A stretch of 35,880 nucleotides of DNA from Niveispirillum sp. SYP-B3756 (GTDB lineage: Bacteria; Pseudomonadota; Alphaproteobacteria; Azospirillales; Azospirillaceae): assembly GCF_009495745.1 (NCBI RefSeq), contig NZ_WIDQ01000027.1:1-35880 (forward strand), in the 5' to 3' direction. The first letter of the stretch is position 1, and every line of letters starts with the position of its first letter. Under the pieces are notes generated by a model, which made no database searches, was not told the DNA's origin, and worked only from the letters and a program-made list of their open reading frames with translations. Made by a program: the position numbers and the translations under genes. Shown in pieces: positions 15,477 through 24,400 of this stretch.

Positions 15477-16451
15477 TTAGCGTTCCTTCACATAGGGCCG
15501 GCCGCTGGCCTTGGGCGGAATGGCCTTGCCCATGAAGCCGGCCAGCAGCAGCACGGTCAGCAGATAGGGCAGCGCCTCGATCAATTGCACGGGCACTTCG
15601 CCCAGGCCCGGCATCACCACGCCCTGCAGGCGGGTTTGCAGCGCGTCGGCGGCGGCGAACAGCAGGCAGGCCAGCAGCGTGGGCACCGGCTTCCACTTGC
15701 CCAGGATCAGGGCGGCCAGCGCCAGATAGCCTTTGCCGGCGGTCATGTTGGTCTGGAAGCCCGCCCCTTGTGCGGTGGAAAGATAGGCACCGGCAAGGCC
15801 GCACAACAGGCCAGCGATCAGCACCGCCTGATAACGCAGCGCCGGCACGGAAATGCCCGCCGTATCCACGGCGGCCGGGTTTTCGCCCACGGCGCGCAGG
15901 CGCAGGCCGAAGCGGGTGCGATAGGCCACCCAGGCCGTCAGCGGCACCAGCGCCAGGGCCAGATAGACCAGGATATTATGGCCGCTGACCACCTCGGAAT
16001 AGAATGATCCCAGCACCGGAATGCCACGCAGCGTCTCCGCCAGCGGCAGGGTCAGTTCACCAAAACGGGCCGTGGCCGGCAGGTTGGGGGTACGGCCCCC
16101 CATTTCGAACCAGGCATTGCCCAGCACGGCGGTCAGCCCCATGGCGGTGATGTTCAGCGCCACGCCGGAGACCACCTGATTGCCCCGGTGGGTGATGCAG
16201 GCAAAACCATGCAGCAGCGCCAGCAGCAGCGATGCGCCGATGGCGGCCAGCAGGCCCAGCCCGGCCGACCCGGTGGCGGCAGCGGTGGCGGCGGCGGCGA
16301 ACGCTGCCATCAGCATCTTGCCCTCCAGCCCGATATCCACCACGCCCGCGCGTTCGGAGAAGAAGCCTGCCAGGGCCGCCAGCAGCAGCGGGGTTGCCAG
16401 ACGCAACATGCTGTCCAGCAGGGAAAGCAGCCAGAAATAGCTGTCCATCAT
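15477..16451 (-). CDS. ABC transporter permease, nucleoside/BMP type (second permease)
   Basis: A 324-aa inner-membrane permease of the branched-chain/nucleoside (NupQ/YufQ-like) family, with about eight or nine hydrophobic helices. Diagnostic stretches are TPLLLAALAGFFSERAGVVDIGLEGKML, GNQVVSGVALNITAMGLT, RTRFGLRLRAVGENPAAVDTAGI and TAGKGYLALAALILGKWKP. The start at 16451 is the first of two adjacent ATGs and follows the previous gene's TGA by one base, implying translational coupling; an upstream frame to 16526 overlaps that gene and is rejected. It forms the channel with the permease encoded just upstream and is the last gene of the operon. Confidence 0.92.
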   Translation of the reverse strand: MMDSYFWLLSLLDSMLRLATPLLLAALAGFFSERAGVVDIGLEGKMLMAAFAAAATAAATGSAGLGLLAAIGASLLLALLHGFACITHRGNQVVSGVALNITAMGLTAVLGNAWFEMGGRTPNLPATARFGELTLPLAETLRGIPVLGSFYSEVVSGHNILVYLALALVPLTAWVAYRTRFGLRLRAVGENPAAVDTAGISVPALRYQAVLIAGLLCGLAGAYLSTAQGAGFQTNMTAGKGYLALAALILGKWKPVPTLLACLLFAAADALQTRLQGVVMPGLGEVPVQLIEALPYLLTVLLLAGFMGKAIPPKASGRPYVKER

Positions 16452-16452
16452 C

Positions 16453-17562
16453 TCACACCCCCGCCGGCTTTGGCGTGAACAGCCGGACCAGTGCCGGCCG
16501 GAACATATGTTCCAGGGCGCCGGCAAACAGGATCACCACGCCCTGGATCACCACCACCAGCTCGCGGCTGATCGAGGGATAGTCAAAAATCAGCTCCGTC
16601 CCGCCCTGGTACAGCATCCCGAACAGGATGGCGGCGGGTACGATGCCAGCGGGATGGTTGCGGCCCATCAGGGCCACGGCGATGCCGGTGAAGCCCATGC
16701 CCGCCGGGAAATTCAGCAGCAGCCGGTGCTGCACGCCATGGATTTCATTCACGCCCAGCAGGCCGGCCAGCGCGCCGGACAGGGCCATGGCGATGATGAT
16801 CACTTTTTTCGGGTCGATCCCGGCATAGCGGGCGGCATTTTCATTGGCACCCACGGTGCGCAGGGCAAAGCCCCAGCGGGTATGCCAGATGAAGGCCCAG
16901 ACCAGCACACAGGCGGCCAGCGCCAGAAACAGGGAGAAATTCAGCGGCGACGGGTTCATCTGGATGCCGATGGCGGCCGCCATATCCTGCACCAGCGGCA
17001 GGAAGGTCGCCTTGTCGAACTGCGCGCTTTCCGGCGACATCTGGCCCGGCCGGATCAGCACATTCACCATCAGGTAAACCATCAGCGAGGAGGCGATGAA
17101 ATTGAACATGATGGTGGTGATGACGACATGGCTGCCGCGATAGGCCTGGAGATAGCCGGGGATCGCCCCCCAAAGGGCGCCAAAGGCGGCCCCGCCCAGG
17201 ACGGAAAGCGGCAGCACCAGATACCAAGGCATGTCACCCACGGCCAGACAGACCAGGCCCACGCCCAGCCCGCCCAGATAGGCCTGCCCCTCGCCGCCGA
17301 TATTGAACAGCCCGCCATGGAAGGCGACCGCCACGGCCAGCGCCGTGAAGATCAGGCTGGTGGCATAATAGAGCGTATAGCCCAGCCCCTCACTGGTGCC
17401 GAGTGCGCCCTGCACCATCGTCCACATGGCCCCCAGCGGGTCTTCCCCGATGGCCAGGATGACGATGGCCGACACGATCAGCGCCAGCACAACATTGATG
17501 ACGGGCAGCAGCACACCCGTTGCCCACCAGGGCAGATTATCCGGTCCGGTTCCCGCACTCAT
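16453..17562 (-). CDS. ABC transporter permease, nucleoside/BMP type (first permease)
   Basis: A 369-aa permease of the NupP/YufP-like family. After an N-terminal helix (GVLLPVINVVLALIVSAIVILAIG) come the family segments IFTALAVAVAFHGGLFNIGGEGQAYLGG, GSHVVITTIMFNFIASSLMVYL and TRWGFALRTVGANENAARYAGIDPKK, the last matching the cytoplasmic coupling loop (EAA-like). The ATG begins one base after the ATPase stop (TAA-G-ATG), the same junction style as at the next gene. With the second permease it should form a heterodimeric channel for the BMP-type binding protein encoded at the start of the operon. Confidence 0.92.
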   Translation of the reverse strand: MSAGTGPDNLPWWATGVLLPVINVVLALIVSAIVILAIGEDPLGAMWTMVQGALGTSEGLGYTLYYATSLIFTALAVAVAFHGGLFNIGGEGQAYLGGLGVGLVCLAVGDMPWYLVLPLSVLGGAAFGALWGAIPGYLQAYRGSHVVITTIMFNFIASSLMVYLMVNVLIRPGQMSPESAQFDKATFLPLVQDMAAAIGIQMNPSPLNFSLFLALAACVLVWAFIWHTRWGFALRTVGANENAARYAGIDPKKVIIIAMALSGALAGLLGVNEIHGVQHRLLLNFPAGMGFTGIAVALMGRNHPAGIVPAAILFGMLYQGGTELIFDYPSISRELVVVIQGVVILFAGALEHMFRPALVRLFTPKPAGV

Positions 17563-17563
17563 C

Positions 17564-19144
17564 TTACTGTTCCTCGCCGGATGCGACGCCGGCCATCATG
17601 CTGCCAATACGGCCCTCGGTGGCCTCTGCGGCGGACAATTCGCCCACAATCTCCCCATCGCACATCACCAGGATGCGGTCGGACAGGGCCATGATTTCAT
17701 CCAGTTCGGCGGAAATCAGCAAGATCGCCTTGCCCCGGTCACGCAGGCCCACCAATTGCTTGTGAATGAAGGCGATGGCGCCGATATCCACCCCGCGCGT
17801 CGGCTGGCCGACCAGCAGAATGTCCGGTTCCTTCTCCATCTCCCGCGCCATCACCAGCTTCTGCTGGTTGCCGCCGGAGAACAGGGCGGTGCGCAGCGAC
17901 GGATCGCGCGGGCGCACATCGAACCGTTCCATCAGCTCTGCCGTCTTGGCGGTGACCCGCTTCCAGTCCAGTCGCCAGCCACGCCCCAGGGCCTTTTCCG
18001 CGTGATAGCCCAGGATGGCGCTCTGTGCGGCGGGGAATTCCTTCACCACGGCCAGTTTCAGCCGGTCTTCCGGCACATGGGCCAGACCGCGCCGCCGGGC
18101 ATCCGCCGGGTCATAGGGGCTGCCGGCCGTCAGCATCTCCCCCTTCACGGTCAGCGTGCCGCTGGCAAAGGGCAACATGCCGGACAATACCCCCAGCAAT
18201 TCCGACTGGCCATTGCCGGCAACGCCGGCCACGCCGACAATTTCCCCGGCCCGCACGGTCAGGCTGGCATTCTTCAAGGTGGTGACGCCGCGCGCATCCA
18301 CCACATTCACGCCTTCGGCGGCCAGCAGCACGGGCCCGGCCGCCGCCGGGGCCTTTTCCACCTCCAGGTTGGCCTTGCGGCCCACCATGGCGTCGGCCAG
18401 TTGCTGCCGGTTGGTCTCCGCCGTGGCGAATTCCGCCACCACCGCCCCCCGGCGCAGCACCGACACATGGTCGGTGATGGCCATGATCTCTTTCAGCTTA
18501 TGGGTGATCAGCACCACGGTGCGCCCCTCCGCCCGCAGCCGTTCCAGGATGCGGAACAGTTGCGCCACCTCCGGTGGGGAGAGCACGGCCGTCGGCTCGT
18601 CCAGGATCAGCACATCGGCGCCACGATAGAGCGCCTTCAGGATTTCCACCCGCTGCTGCACGCCCACCGGCAGGTCGGAGACCAGCGCGTCCAGCGGCAC
18701 TTCCAGGCCGAAGGTACGCTCCAGCGCTTGCACGTCCTTGCGGGCGCGGGCCACGGCAGGGGCCAGCAGCGGCCCGCCCTCGTGCCCCAGCAGCAGATTT
18801 TCCAGCACGGTGAAGGTTTCCACCAGCATGAAATGCTGGTGCACCATGCCGATGCCAAGGCCGATGGCGTCTTGTGACCCCTTGATCGCCACCTCCTGGC
18901 CCCGCACCAGAATCTGGCCGCTATCGGCTTGGTAGAAACCGTAAAGGATGCTCATCAAGGTCGATTTGCCGGCCCCATTCTCCCCCACCAGCCCATGGAT
19001 GGAGGCGGGCGCGAAGCGAAGCGTGACGTCCTTGTTGGCATGGACAGGGCCGAAGCGCTTGTCGATGCCGACAAGCTCCACCGCCCATTCATGGGCGGGT
19101 TTCGGGGCAGAATGCGGGGCCGGCGTGACGGTCACTGCGTGCAT
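17564..19144 (-). CDS. ABC transporter ATPase with two nucleotide-binding domains, nucleoside/BMP type
   Basis: A 526-aa fused ATPase. NBD1 has Walker A GENGAGKST, Q-loop GMVHQHFMLVE, an unusual signature LPVGVQQRVEI and Walker B VLILDEPTAVL. NBD2 (from about residue 280) has a degenerate Walker A GVAGNGQSE, signature LFSGGNQQKLVMAREM and Walker B DILLVGQPTRGVD. This split between one normal and one degenerate site is typical of RbsA/YufO-like importers. The start at 19144 has no clear ribosome site, but no better internal start exists before NBD1. It lies 30 bp after the binding-protein gene and one base before the first permease, so all four are one operon. Confidence 0.93.
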   Translation of the reverse strand: MHAVTVTPAPHSAPKPAHEWAVELVGIDKRFGPVHANKDVTLRFAPASIHGLVGENGAGKSTLMSILYGFYQADSGQILVRGQEVAIKGSQDAIGLGIGMVHQHFMLVETFTVLENLLLGHEGGPLLAPAVARARKDVQALERTFGLEVPLDALVSDLPVGVQQRVEILKALYRGADVLILDEPTAVLSPPEVAQLFRILERLRAEGRTVVLITHKLKEIMAITDHVSVLRRGAVVAEFATAETNRQQLADAMVGRKANLEVEKAPAAAGPVLLAAEGVNVVDARGVTTLKNASLTVRAGEIVGVAGVAGNGQSELLGVLSGMLPFASGTLTVKGEMLTAGSPYDPADARRRGLAHVPEDRLKLAVVKEFPAAQSAILGYHAEKALGRGWRLDWKRVTAKTAELMERFDVRPRDPSLRTALFSGGNQQKLVMAREMEKEPDILLVGQPTRGVDIGAIAFIHKQLVGLRDRGKAILLISAELDEIMALSDRILVMCDGEIVGELSAAEATEGRIGSMMAGVASGEEQ

Positions 19145-19174
19145 CCGTGGTGTTGGGTGTTCAACCGATGGGCC

Positions 19175-20188
19175 TTAATAGACGCAGCTATCTTTGTCGC
19201 TGTAATTCACGACATGGCGGGTGCCGGCCTTGATTTCATCCGCCGCCTTGGTCACGGCGGCCAGCATTTCCGGGGTGATCAGGGACCGGTTATTCTCATC
19301 CAGCGCCCAGCCTACACCTTCCTCTGTCAGGCCCAACCGTTGATGGCCGGGTTTCCAGGTGCCGTCCATCACGCCCTTGAAGGCGTTATAGGCCGCCACA
19401 TCCACGCGTTTGATCATGCTGGTCAGCACATGGCCGGGGAACAGGTGGTTCTGGTTGCTGTCCACGCCGATGCCCTGCTTGCCGGCATCGGCGGCGGCCT
19501 GCAGCACGCCCAGGCCCGTCTGGCCGGCGGCGGCGAAAATCACATCCGCCCCCCGGTCCATCTGGCTTTTCGCCAGTTCGCTACCGCGCGTGGGGTCGGC
19601 CCAGGCGGTCGGCGTTGAGCCGGCCATGTTCGAAATCACCTTGGCGTCAGGCTTGGTCGCCTTCACGCCCTGCTCATAGCCGCAGACGAACCGGCGGATC
19701 AGCGGAATATCCATGCCGCCGACGAATCCGACCGTCCCAGTCTTCGACGCCAGGGCCGCCAGCACGCCAACCAGATAAGAGCCCTCATGCTCGGCGAATT
19801 CCACTGACTGCACATTGGGCAGATCGACCACCCCGTCGATCAGGGTGAAGCGGACATCGGGATATTCCCTGGCCACCTTTTCCACCGACGGGGCCATGGA
19901 AAAGCCGACGGCGACAATCACCTTGGCATTGCGGGCCGCCAGCCGCCGCAGGAACTGTTCCCGCTGCGCCTCGTTGGTGATCTCAAACCAGCGGAAATTG
20001 ACCCCGGTATCGGCCCGGAATCGCTCCGCCCCCTGGTTGGCCCCTTCATTGAAGGATTTGTCGAACCGGCCGCCCATGTCAAAGACGATGGCAGGGGCGA
20101 ATGTCTTCTCGGATTCAGCGCCGGGGGCGGCTGCGACCACAGAAAGGGTAAGGGCGGCCGCGCAGGCGGCACGGCGAAAAAAATTCAT
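19175..20188 (-). CDS. BMP-family (basic membrane protein) periplasmic substrate-binding protein
   Basis: A 337-aa binding protein for the ABC importer. Signal peptide MNFFRRAACAAALTLSVVAAAPGAES has no lipobox near its end, so it is probably soluble in the periplasm rather than a lipoprotein like many BMPs. Family segments are IVFDMGGRFDKSFNEGANQGAERF, VIVAVGFSMAPSVEKVAREYPDVRFTLID, EGSYLVGVLAALASKTGTVGFVGGMD, GADVIFAAAGQTGLGVLQAA and GVDSNQNHLFPG. Characterised relatives bind purine nucleosides. ATG 20188 was chosen for the signal peptide and GGAACGG upstream; a 55-residue extension to 20353 overlaps the Pho box region and is rejected. Divergent from phoX. Confidence 0.93.
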   Translation of the reverse strand: MNFFRRAACAAALTLSVVAAAPGAESEKTFAPAIVFDMGGRFDKSFNEGANQGAERFRADTGVNFRWFEITNEAQREQFLRRLAARNAKVIVAVGFSMAPSVEKVAREYPDVRFTLIDGVVDLPNVQSVEFAEHEGSYLVGVLAALASKTGTVGFVGGMDIPLIRRFVCGYEQGVKATKPDAKVISNMAGSTPTAWADPTRGSELAKSQMDRGADVIFAAAGQTGLGVLQAAADAGKQGIGVDSNQNHLFPGHVLTSMIKRVDVAAYNAFKGVMDGTWKPGHQRLGLTEEGVGWALDENNRSLITPEMLAAVTKAADEIKAGTRHVVNYSDKDSCVY

Positions 20189-20346
20189 CGGCACCGTTCC
20201 GAAAATAGGCTGTAGGCACCCGTACCCTTCAAGGATCGGAAAGCCACCATCACACCAGCCGCACAAGCTAGCCAGTTCGTCGGGCGGGGGCAAGATGTGG
20301 TGGATATTTTGTTTCGCGGCCGGACAGAGGGGGCTTGTCCGCAGCA

Positions 20347-20380
20347 CTGTCAAATAACTGTAGCATCATGGGGCTATAAG
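20347..20380 (+). promoter_or_regulatory. Candidate Pho box and promoter of phoX
   Basis: CTGTCAA-ATAA-CTGTAGC (20347-20364) is an 11-bp-spaced direct repeat matching the PhoB site pattern (CTGTCAT-N4-CTGTCAT). TATAAG (20375-20380) follows exactly 10 bp later, where the -10 element of a PhoB-activated promoter belongs. The phoX start codon is 70 bp further on. The site is also 159 bp upstream of the divergent BMP operon and could affect both. Confidence 0.65.
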
Positions 20381-20449
20381 CAGCGCCATACGTTTGACAC
20401 CACCGGCCCGGCCCTCGGCCCGGTTCCGGCCCATTGGAGTTTCTGGCCC

Positions 20450-22507
20450 ATGTCCGTTGACAGCATCACCCTGGAAGAGTTCGAAGCGGTCCAGAATCGC
20501 GGCAGCAGCCCGGAGAGCGAACCGACCTTCGGTGAAGTGGTGCAACAGCGTCTGGGCCGCCGCAACATCTTGCGCGGTCTGCTGGGCACGGCGGCCATCG
20601 CCGCCTTTGGTCCGGCCGTGCCGCTGCCCGACGGGATCGCCGATGCCGCCGCCCAGGCCGCCCCCGCCGCCGGCAAGGCGGGCAAGGACGGGTTCAGCTT
20701 TGTGTTTGAGGAAATCGCGCGCGGGGTTGATGATCACCACCATGTCGCCGCCGGCCATGATGCCGATGTGCTGCTGCGCTGGGGTGAGCCCTTGTTCGCC
20801 GACAGCCCGGAATTCGACCCCTATAAGCAGACGGCCGACAGCCAGTTGAAGCAGTTCGGCTATAATAACGACTTCACCGCCTTCATGCCGCTGCCGCTGG
20901 GGTCCAGCAGCGCCGATCACGGCCTGCTGTGGGTGAACCATGAATATACCATCGCCGAACTGATGTTCCCCGGCCTGGTGCCGGAAGGCCAGGATCGTTA
21001 CGCCCCCGAAGCGATCACCAAGGAGATGGCGGAAATCGAAATGGCCGCCCATGGTGGTTCCATCGTCGAGATCAAGCGCGGCAAGGATGGCAAATGGGCC
21101 TATGTGCGCGGCAGCAAATATAACCGCCGCATCAGCGCCCTGAAGACGGCGATGAATATCACCGGCCCCGCCGCCGGCCATGCCCGCATGAAGACCAAGG
21201 CCGATCCGGAAGGCCGTACCGTCATCGGCATGATGAATAACTGCGCCGGTGGCATGACCCCCTGGGGCACGGTTCTGTCGGGGGAGGAGAATGTCGACGG
21301 CTATTTCATGGGCAAGATCGACCAGACCCACCCGGAACAGCGCAATTACGACCGTATGACTATCCCGTCCCCCTTCTATCAATGGGGTCGGTTCGATGAG
21401 CGGTTCGATGTCAACAAGGCGCCTTATGAGGCCAACCGGTTCGGCTGGATCGTGGAGATTGATCCCTATGATCCTACCAGCACCCCGCGCAAGCTGACGG
21501 CCCTTGGCCGCTTCAAGCATGAAGGGGCGGGGGTGCATCTGAATAAGGATGGCCATGTCATCGTCTATATGGGCGATGATCAGAAGTTCGAGCATGTCTA
21601 TCGCTTCGTTTCCAAGGGCAAGTTCAACCCGGCCGACCGCAAGGCCAACATGAAACTGCTGGAGGAGGGCACCCTGTCCGTTGCCCGCTTCGATGCCGAT
21701 GGCAGCGTTACCTGGCTGCCGCTGGTGCATGGCCAGGGGCCGCTGACAGCCGCCAATGGCTTCAAGGATCAGGGCGATGTGCTGATCAGCGCCCGGCTGG
21801 CCGCCACGCATCTGGGTGCCACCCGCATGGACCGGCCGGAGGATATCGAGGTCAATCCCAAGACCGGCCGCGTCTATGTGATGCTGACCAACAATGATGA
21901 CCGGGCCAAGGCTGACCCGATCCACCCGGTGCAGGCCCAGGTGAACCCGGCCAATCCGCGTCCGGCCAATAGCTGGGGCCATATCGTGGAAATGCTGCCG
22001 CCCGGCGATGACCATACGGCCAGCACCTATAAGTGGGAAATCCTGCTGAAGGCCGGCAACCCGGCCGATCCGAAAACGGGTGCCAGCTTCAATGCCGCCA
22101 CCACGGCCAATGGCTGGTTCGCCTGCCCGGATAATTGCGCCTTTGACAGCATGGGCCGCCTGTGGGTGGGCACCGACCAGGGCAATAAGTGGCAATGGAC
22201 CAGCGGCGATGCCGACGGCATCTGGGCGGTGGAAACCGAAGGCCCGTTGCGCGGCACGGCCCGCATGTTCTTCCGTGTGCCGATCGGGGCGGAGATGACC
22301 GGCCCCAGCTTCAACCCGGATGATTCGGCCCTGTTCCTTTCTGTCCAGCACCCCGGTGCCGATGGGGTGGAGAAGGTGACGAAGAGCGGCGGCCGCGCCA
22401 CCTTCGCCGATCCCGGCACCCGCTGGCCGGATTTCAAGCCCACCCTGCCGCCGCGCCCGTCCGTGGTGGTGGTCAGCCGCAAGGGCGGTGGGCCCATCGG
22501 GGTGTAA
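20450..22507 (+). CDS. phoX: PhoX-family alkaline phosphatase, Tat-exported
   Basis: A 685-aa DUF839/PhoX phosphatase releasing phosphate from organic monoesters; the characterised family uses an Fe/Ca cofactor. The N-terminus is the usual PhoX form: a polar leader with PTFGEVVQQRLG, the twin-arginine motif GRRNILRGL and a hydrophobic stretch to about residue 70, so export is by Tat as a folded, metal-loaded protein. The motif NNCAGGMTPWGTVLSGEEN (about 263-281) includes Cys265, which fits the iron-ligand Cys of PhoX. Other family segments are GLLWVNHEYT, MDRPEDIEVNPKTGRVYVMLTNN and SVQHPGADG near the end. ATG 20450 has GGAG 10 nt upstream. A Pho box precedes it. Confidence 0.95.
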   Translation: MSVDSITLEEFEAVQNRGSSPESEPTFGEVVQQRLGRRNILRGLLGTAAIAAFGPAVPLPDGIADAAAQAAPAAGKAGKDGFSFVFEEIARGVDDHHHVAAGHDADVLLRWGEPLFADSPEFDPYKQTADSQLKQFGYNNDFTAFMPLPLGSSSADHGLLWVNHEYTIAELMFPGLVPEGQDRYAPEAITKEMAEIEMAAHGGSIVEIKRGKDGKWAYVRGSKYNRRISALKTAMNITGPAAGHARMKTKADPEGRTVIGMMNNCAGGMTPWGTVLSGEENVDGYFMGKIDQTHPEQRNYDRMTIPSPFYQWGRFDERFDVNKAPYEANRFGWIVEIDPYDPTSTPRKLTALGRFKHEGAGVHLNKDGHVIVYMGDDQKFEHVYRFVSKGKFNPADRKANMKLLEEGTLSVARFDADGSVTWLPLVHGQGPLTAANGFKDQGDVLISARLAATHLGATRMDRPEDIEVNPKTGRVYVMLTNNDDRAKADPIHPVQAQVNPANPRPANSWGHIVEMLPPGDDHTASTYKWEILLKAGNPADPKTGASFNAATTANGWFACPDNCAFDSMGRLWVGTDQGNKWQWTSGDADGIWAVETEGPLRGTARMFFRVPIGAEMTGPSFNPDDSALFLSVQHPGADGVEKVTKSGGRATFADPGTRWPDFKPTLPPRPSVVVVSRKGGGPIGV

Positions 22508-22514
22508 CCTATCC

Positions 22515-22547
22515 AGGGGGCGTGCGGCGGCACGTCCCCTTGTTTTT
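22515..22547 (+). terminator. Intrinsic terminator after phoX
   Basis: AGGGGGCGTGC (22515-22525) pairs with GCACGTCCCCT (22530-22540), one G-U wobble, loop GGCG, followed by TGTTTTT. It lies 8 bp after the stop codon. Some read-through to the phosphatase gene at 22619 is possible. Confidence 0.88.
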
Positions 22548-22618
22548 GCCATGGCTTTGATGGCAGAAGCCCTTTGGCGGCCATTACAGGGCCGCCATTT
22601 CTCTTTCTGTCAGGTTCG

Positions 22619-24223
22619 ATGATGAAGCCCGTCCTGCCCGCGCCCTTGCTTGCCACCCGCCGCCAGTTACTGCGCCTTGCCGGCGGTGCCGCCGTGGCGG
22701 CCCTGGCGGTGCCATCCATGGTGCGCCCGGCTTTCGGGCAGATGAATTTCCTGGATTATCCGTTCCAGCTGGGCGTCGCCTCGGGCGATCCCTTGCCGGA
22801 CGGTTTCGTCATCTGGACAAGGCTGGCCCCGCGCCCGCTGGAAGCCGATTACGGCATGGCCAAGGAAGTCATCCTGGTTAACTGGGAAGTCTCCACCGAC
22901 GACCAGTTCAAGAATATCGCCGCTAAGGGGCAGGCCAAGGCCCATCCCGAACTGGGCCATGCCGTGCATGTGGAAGTGACGGGGCTGCAGCCCGGCCGCC
23001 CCTATTATTATCGCTTCCGCTGCGGGGGTGAGCGTTCGCCCCAGGGTGTGGCGCGAACAGCACCGGCCGCCGGCGCACCGCTGCAAAAGCTGCGTTTCGG
23101 CGTGGTCGGCTGCCAGAATTACGAACAGGGCTTCTTCACCGCCTATAATCTGCTGGCGCGGGAAGAGCTGGATTTCGTCTATCATTATGGCGATTACATT
23201 TATGAAAGCGGCGGTCGGCCCTTCTATTTCAGCCGCAATACCAACCGGGCGGAACCGACACCGCGCCTGACAGGATTGCCGGAATCCTATTCGCTGGATG
23301 ATTACCGGCGCCGTTACGCCGTCTATAAGATGGATACCGATCTGCAGCAGGCCCATATGGCGGCCAGTTGGATCACCGTCTGGGATGATCACGAAATCGT
23401 CGATAATTGGGTCAGCGATTTTGACAAGGACGGCACGCCGCCGGAAATTTTCCGCCTGCGCCGGGCCGCCGCCGCCCAGGCCTATTACGAACATATGCCG
23501 CTGCGCCGCAGTTCCATTCCCAATGGACCGGATATCCAGCTGTTCCGTCGCTTCGCCTTTGGTGATCTGCTGGATATGCATGTGCTGGACACGCGTCAAT
23601 ATCGCAGCGACCAGCCCTGCAATGACGGTTTCCGCCCGGCCTGCCCGGCGGTGGATGACCCCGCCCTGACGGTGATGGGCGACCGGCAGGAAGCCTGGCT
23701 GTTCGATAATATGGCCAAATCGACCGCGCGCTGGAACAGCTTGGCCCAGCAGGTGATGATGATGGCCTGCGATCGGGAGCCGGGGCCCGAGGATATCCGC
23801 AACATGGATAGCTGGGATCCCTATCGCGTGGCCCGCAAGCGGCTGTTGCGGCATCTCAGCGACAATAATATCCGCAATACCGTGGTGTTGACCGGTGATG
23901 AGCACCAGAATTTTGCCGGCGATCTCAAGCTCGATCCGATGGACCAGTCGACGCCCGTGGTAGCAACCGAATTCGTCGTCACCTCCATTTCCTCGGGCGG
24001 GGATGGCAGCGACATGCGCCCCAATGCCAAGGGAATGCTGGCAGAAAACCCGCATATCAAGCTGATCAATGATCAGCGCGGCTATGGCATCTGTGACGTG
24101 AACCACAAACGGTTCGAGATGGAATTCAAGGTGCTGGACAAGGTGACGGAGCGGGGGGGCAAATTGTCCACCCGTGCCAAATTCGCCGTCGATCCCAAAA
24201 AGCCAGGGGTTCAGAAGGCATGA
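22619..24223 (+). CDS. phoD: PhoD-like alkaline phosphatase, Tat-exported
   Basis: A 534-aa PhoD-family metallophosphatase that hydrolyses phosphomono- and diesters outside the cytoplasm. A Tat signal (ATRRQLLRLAGGAAVAALAV, cleavage near AFG-QM) is followed by an N-terminal beta domain (FQLGVASGDPLPDGFVIWTRLAP) and the catalytic domain with GVVGCQNYEQGFF, FVYHYGDYIYE, WDDHEIVDNW and VVLTGDEHQNF, which carry the family's Fe/Ca ligands. The start is the first of two adjacent ATGs; a start at 22574 gives a longer, non-standard leader. It lies 111 bp after phoX, beyond a terminator, so it may have its own promoter. Together the two enzymes cover a wide range of organic phosphates. Confidence 0.94.
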   Translation: MMKPVLPAPLLATRRQLLRLAGGAAVAALAVPSMVRPAFGQMNFLDYPFQLGVASGDPLPDGFVIWTRLAPRPLEADYGMAKEVILVNWEVSTDDQFKNIAAKGQAKAHPELGHAVHVEVTGLQPGRPYYYRFRCGGERSPQGVARTAPAAGAPLQKLRFGVVGCQNYEQGFFTAYNLLAREELDFVYHYGDYIYESGGRPFYFSRNTNRAEPTPRLTGLPESYSLDDYRRRYAVYKMDTDLQQAHMAASWITVWDDHEIVDNWVSDFDKDGTPPEIFRLRRAAAAQAYYEHMPLRRSSIPNGPDIQLFRRFAFGDLLDMHVLDTRQYRSDQPCNDGFRPACPAVDDPALTVMGDRQEAWLFDNMAKSTARWNSLAQQVMMMACDREPGPEDIRNMDSWDPYRVARKRLLRHLSDNNIRNTVVLTGDEHQNFAGDLKLDPMDQSTPVVATEFVVTSISSGGDGSDMRPNAKGMLAENPHIKLINDQRGYGICDVNHKRFEMEFKVLDKVTERGGKLSTRAKFAVDPKKPGVQKA

Positions 24224-24264
24224 GAGTCCGTTAGAGAGCTTTCTCTTATTTTCCAATACTTTAA

Positions 24265-24294
24265 CCGTCATTCCCGCGAAGGCGGGAATGACGG
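24265..24294. repeat. Short REP-like palindrome
   Basis: CCGTCATTCCCGC (24265-24277) and GCGGGAATGACGG (24282-24294) form a perfect 13-bp stem with a GAAG loop. Sequences of this TCATTCCCGCGAAGGCGGGAATGA kind are common dispersed repeats in alphaproteobacteria. It resembles the arms of the larger element at 7945-8029 and lies between convergent genes. Confidence 0.85.
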
Positions 24295-24361
24295 TGGAGA
24301 AAGGGTAAGGTTTCGAAAAGCTCGATAACGTTCCGGGCAAACACGGAGCCCCAACCATGCG

Positions 24362-24386
24362 GACGCGCCGACTTCCCCGGCGCGTC
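24362..24386 (-). terminator. Hairpin downstream of the chemoreceptor-like gene
   Basis: GACGCGCCG (24362-24370) and CGGCGCGTC (24378-24386) form a 9-bp stem with a 7-nt loop, 14 bp past the stop of the minus-strand gene ending at 24401. No T tract. Confidence 0.5.
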
Positions 24387-24400
24387 AGGGCAAAAGACCT

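Noticed and set aside
17396-18877. 493-aa plus-strand frame opposite the ABC ATPase
   Set aside because: The opposite strand has full Walker and signature motifs; this frame has none.
20188-20353. N-terminal 55-residue extension of the BMP protein
   Set aside because: It would precede a normal signal peptide and overlap the Pho box region; ATG 20188 has a ribosome site.
20366-22552. 728-aa minus-strand frame opposite phoX
   Set aside because: The plus strand encodes a complete Tat-exported PhoX with a Pho box; the minus frame has low-complexity His/Ile/Gly-rich composition.
22667-24358. 563-aa minus-strand frame opposite the PhoD-like gene
   Set aside because: Shadow of a gene with all PhoD metal-site motifs.
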